Below, one piece after another: positions 6,330-6,998 of a stretch of 6,998 nucleotides of DNA. The stretch is from assembly GCA_964455155.1 (NCBI GenBank), contig CAYVYH010000034.1, positions 1 to 6,998 of the forward strand, written 5' to 3'. This stretch comes from UBA8403 sp964455155. Lineage in GTDB: Bacteria; Bacteroidota; Bacteroidia; Cytophagales; Amoebophilaceae. The translations under genes were made by a program, and so were the position numbers. Position 1 is the stretch's first letter, and each line of letters opens with the position of its first letter. A model generated the notes under the pieces. It was given only the letters and a program-made list of their open reading frames with translations. It did no database searches and was not told the origin of the DNA.

Positions 6330-6998
6330 TTATAGATGTATTCCCTCACCGTAAGCGTCAGCTACAGCCTCCATAATGGCTTCGGACATAGTGGGATGGG
6401 GATGCACGGTTTTGATGATCTCATGTGCTGTTGTTTCTAGCTTTCTAGCAGCTACCACCTCTGCGATCATTTCTGTTACATTAGCTCCCACCATGTGGGC
6501 CCCTAGCCACTCCCCATACTGGGCATCAAAGATAACTTTTACAAAGCCTTCCTTGACACCGGCTGCGTTGGCCTTTCCCGAAGCAGAGAAAGGGAACTTA
6601 CCTACCTTAATTTTGTAGCCAGCTGCTTGGGCTGCCTGCTCAGTATAACCTACAGAAGCTACCTCTGGCTGACAGTACGTACAAGCAGGTAGGTTGTGGT
6701 AGTCTAGGGGCTCAGGGTGTAGACCTGCTATCTTTTCTACACAAACAATGCCCTCAGCAGAAGCTACGTGGGCTAGTGCAGGTCCTTTCACTATGTCACC
6801 AATAGCATATATACCCGGTATATTGGTGCAGTAAAAGTCATCCACAAGCACTTTCCCTTGGTCAGTAGCCACTCCTACCTCTTCTAATCCTATATGCGCT
6901 ATATCGGCCACAACGCCCACAGCAGACAGCACTATATCACTGACCAGGTTTTGTATTTCCCCCTCTTTGGTTTTGACTTGTACCTGGCATTCCTCCCC
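6330..6998 (-). CDS. lpdA: Dihydrolipoamide dehydrogenase (E3), C-terminal part
   Basis: E3 is the FAD enzyme that reoxidises dihydrolipoyl groups of 2-oxoacid dehydrogenase complexes (and the glycine cleavage system) to make NADH. Only the last 222 codons are in the window; the reading frame runs unbroken to the right edge, so the gene starts outside. A GTG at 6932 is internal (the Val of DIVLSAVG), not a start. Visible parts are the end of the NAD domain (SDIVLSAVGVVAD), the second FAD-contact motif PGIYAIGDIVKGPALAHVAS, the start of the dimerisation domain (CTYCQPEVASVGYTE), and the C-terminal active-site motif HPHPTMSEA, whose His/Glu pair acts as proton donor/acceptor across the dimer. 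The redox-active disulfide lies in the missing N-terminal half. Which complex it serves is not shown here. Glutathione or mercuric reductase is unlikely given the HPHPTMSEA ending. Confidence 0.95.
   Translation of the reverse strand, partial: GEECQVQVKTKEGEIQNLVSDIVLSAVGVVADIAHIGLEEVGVATDQGKVLVDDFYCTNIPGIYAIGDIVKGPALAHVASAEGIVCVEKIAGLHPEPLDYHNLPACTYCQPEVASVGYTEQAAQAAGYKIKVGKFPFSASGKANAAGVKEGFVKVIFDAQYGEWLGAHMVGANVTEMIAEVVAARKLETTAHEIIKTVHPHPTMSEAIMEAVADAYGEGIHL

Noticed and set aside
6930..6932. GTG as a start for the lpdA fragment
   Set aside because: The frame continues to the window edge with E3-like residues before it, so this GTG is an internal valine.
1..6998. CRISPR array, tRNA, insertion sequence or phage-like element
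   Set aside because: No regularly spaced direct repeats, no cloverleaf-like segments, no transposase or integrase motifs and no terminal inverted repeats were seen on either strand.

Overview
The window carries six of the eight structural genes of an F-type ATP synthase as one co-directional cluster on the + strand, in the order atpB (a), atpE (c), atpF (b), atpH (delta), atpA (alpha), atpG (gamma). A pirin-family gene follows on the same strand. Converging on it from the right edge is the 3' part of a dihydrolipoamide dehydrogenase (E3) gene on the - strand. Base composition is close to balanced and the genes are intact, so this looks like housekeeping chromosome rather than a mobile or accessory region. 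I saw no tRNA, rRNA, insertion sequence, phage gene or CRISPR array.

The organism is most likely a member of the Bacteroidota, probably from the Cytophagales side. This rests on three things. Subunit a has a signal peptide followed by a His-rich extracytoplasmic domain of the kind found in that phylum. Subunit alpha has a longer loop before its GSLTALP motif than E. coli alpha. The cluster stops at atpG, with no atpD (beta) or atpC (epsilon) after it, a split layout known in Bacteroidota. The genus cannot be told from this sequence.

Layout: 1-284 holds no gene I recognise and is probably the leader and promoter region of the operon. 285-5441 is the ATP synthase operon, with unusually open spacing (about 37, 69, 123, 57 and 95 nt between successive genes) instead of the tight packing or overlaps often seen in atp operons. 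5549-6256 is the pirin gene, about 107 nt behind atpG. 6330-6998 is the C-terminal 222 codons of lpdA, cut by the window end.

Functionally, a, b and c make the membrane FO sector, and delta, alpha and gamma supply the stator link, non-catalytic nucleotide sites and rotor shaft of F1. The catalytic beta and the epsilon subunit must be encoded elsewhere. E3 belongs to the 2-oxoacid dehydrogenase complexes that make NADH. A pirin in Serratia is reported to modulate pyruvate dehydrogenase, so its place between the ATP synthase and E3 is suggestive, but only as context. I did not find a convincing undescribed system. The items most worth a second look are small-scale: two mini-ORFs whose stops overlap the starts of atpA and atpG, an inverted repeat in the atpF-atpH gap, and the pirin/lpdA neighbourhood.
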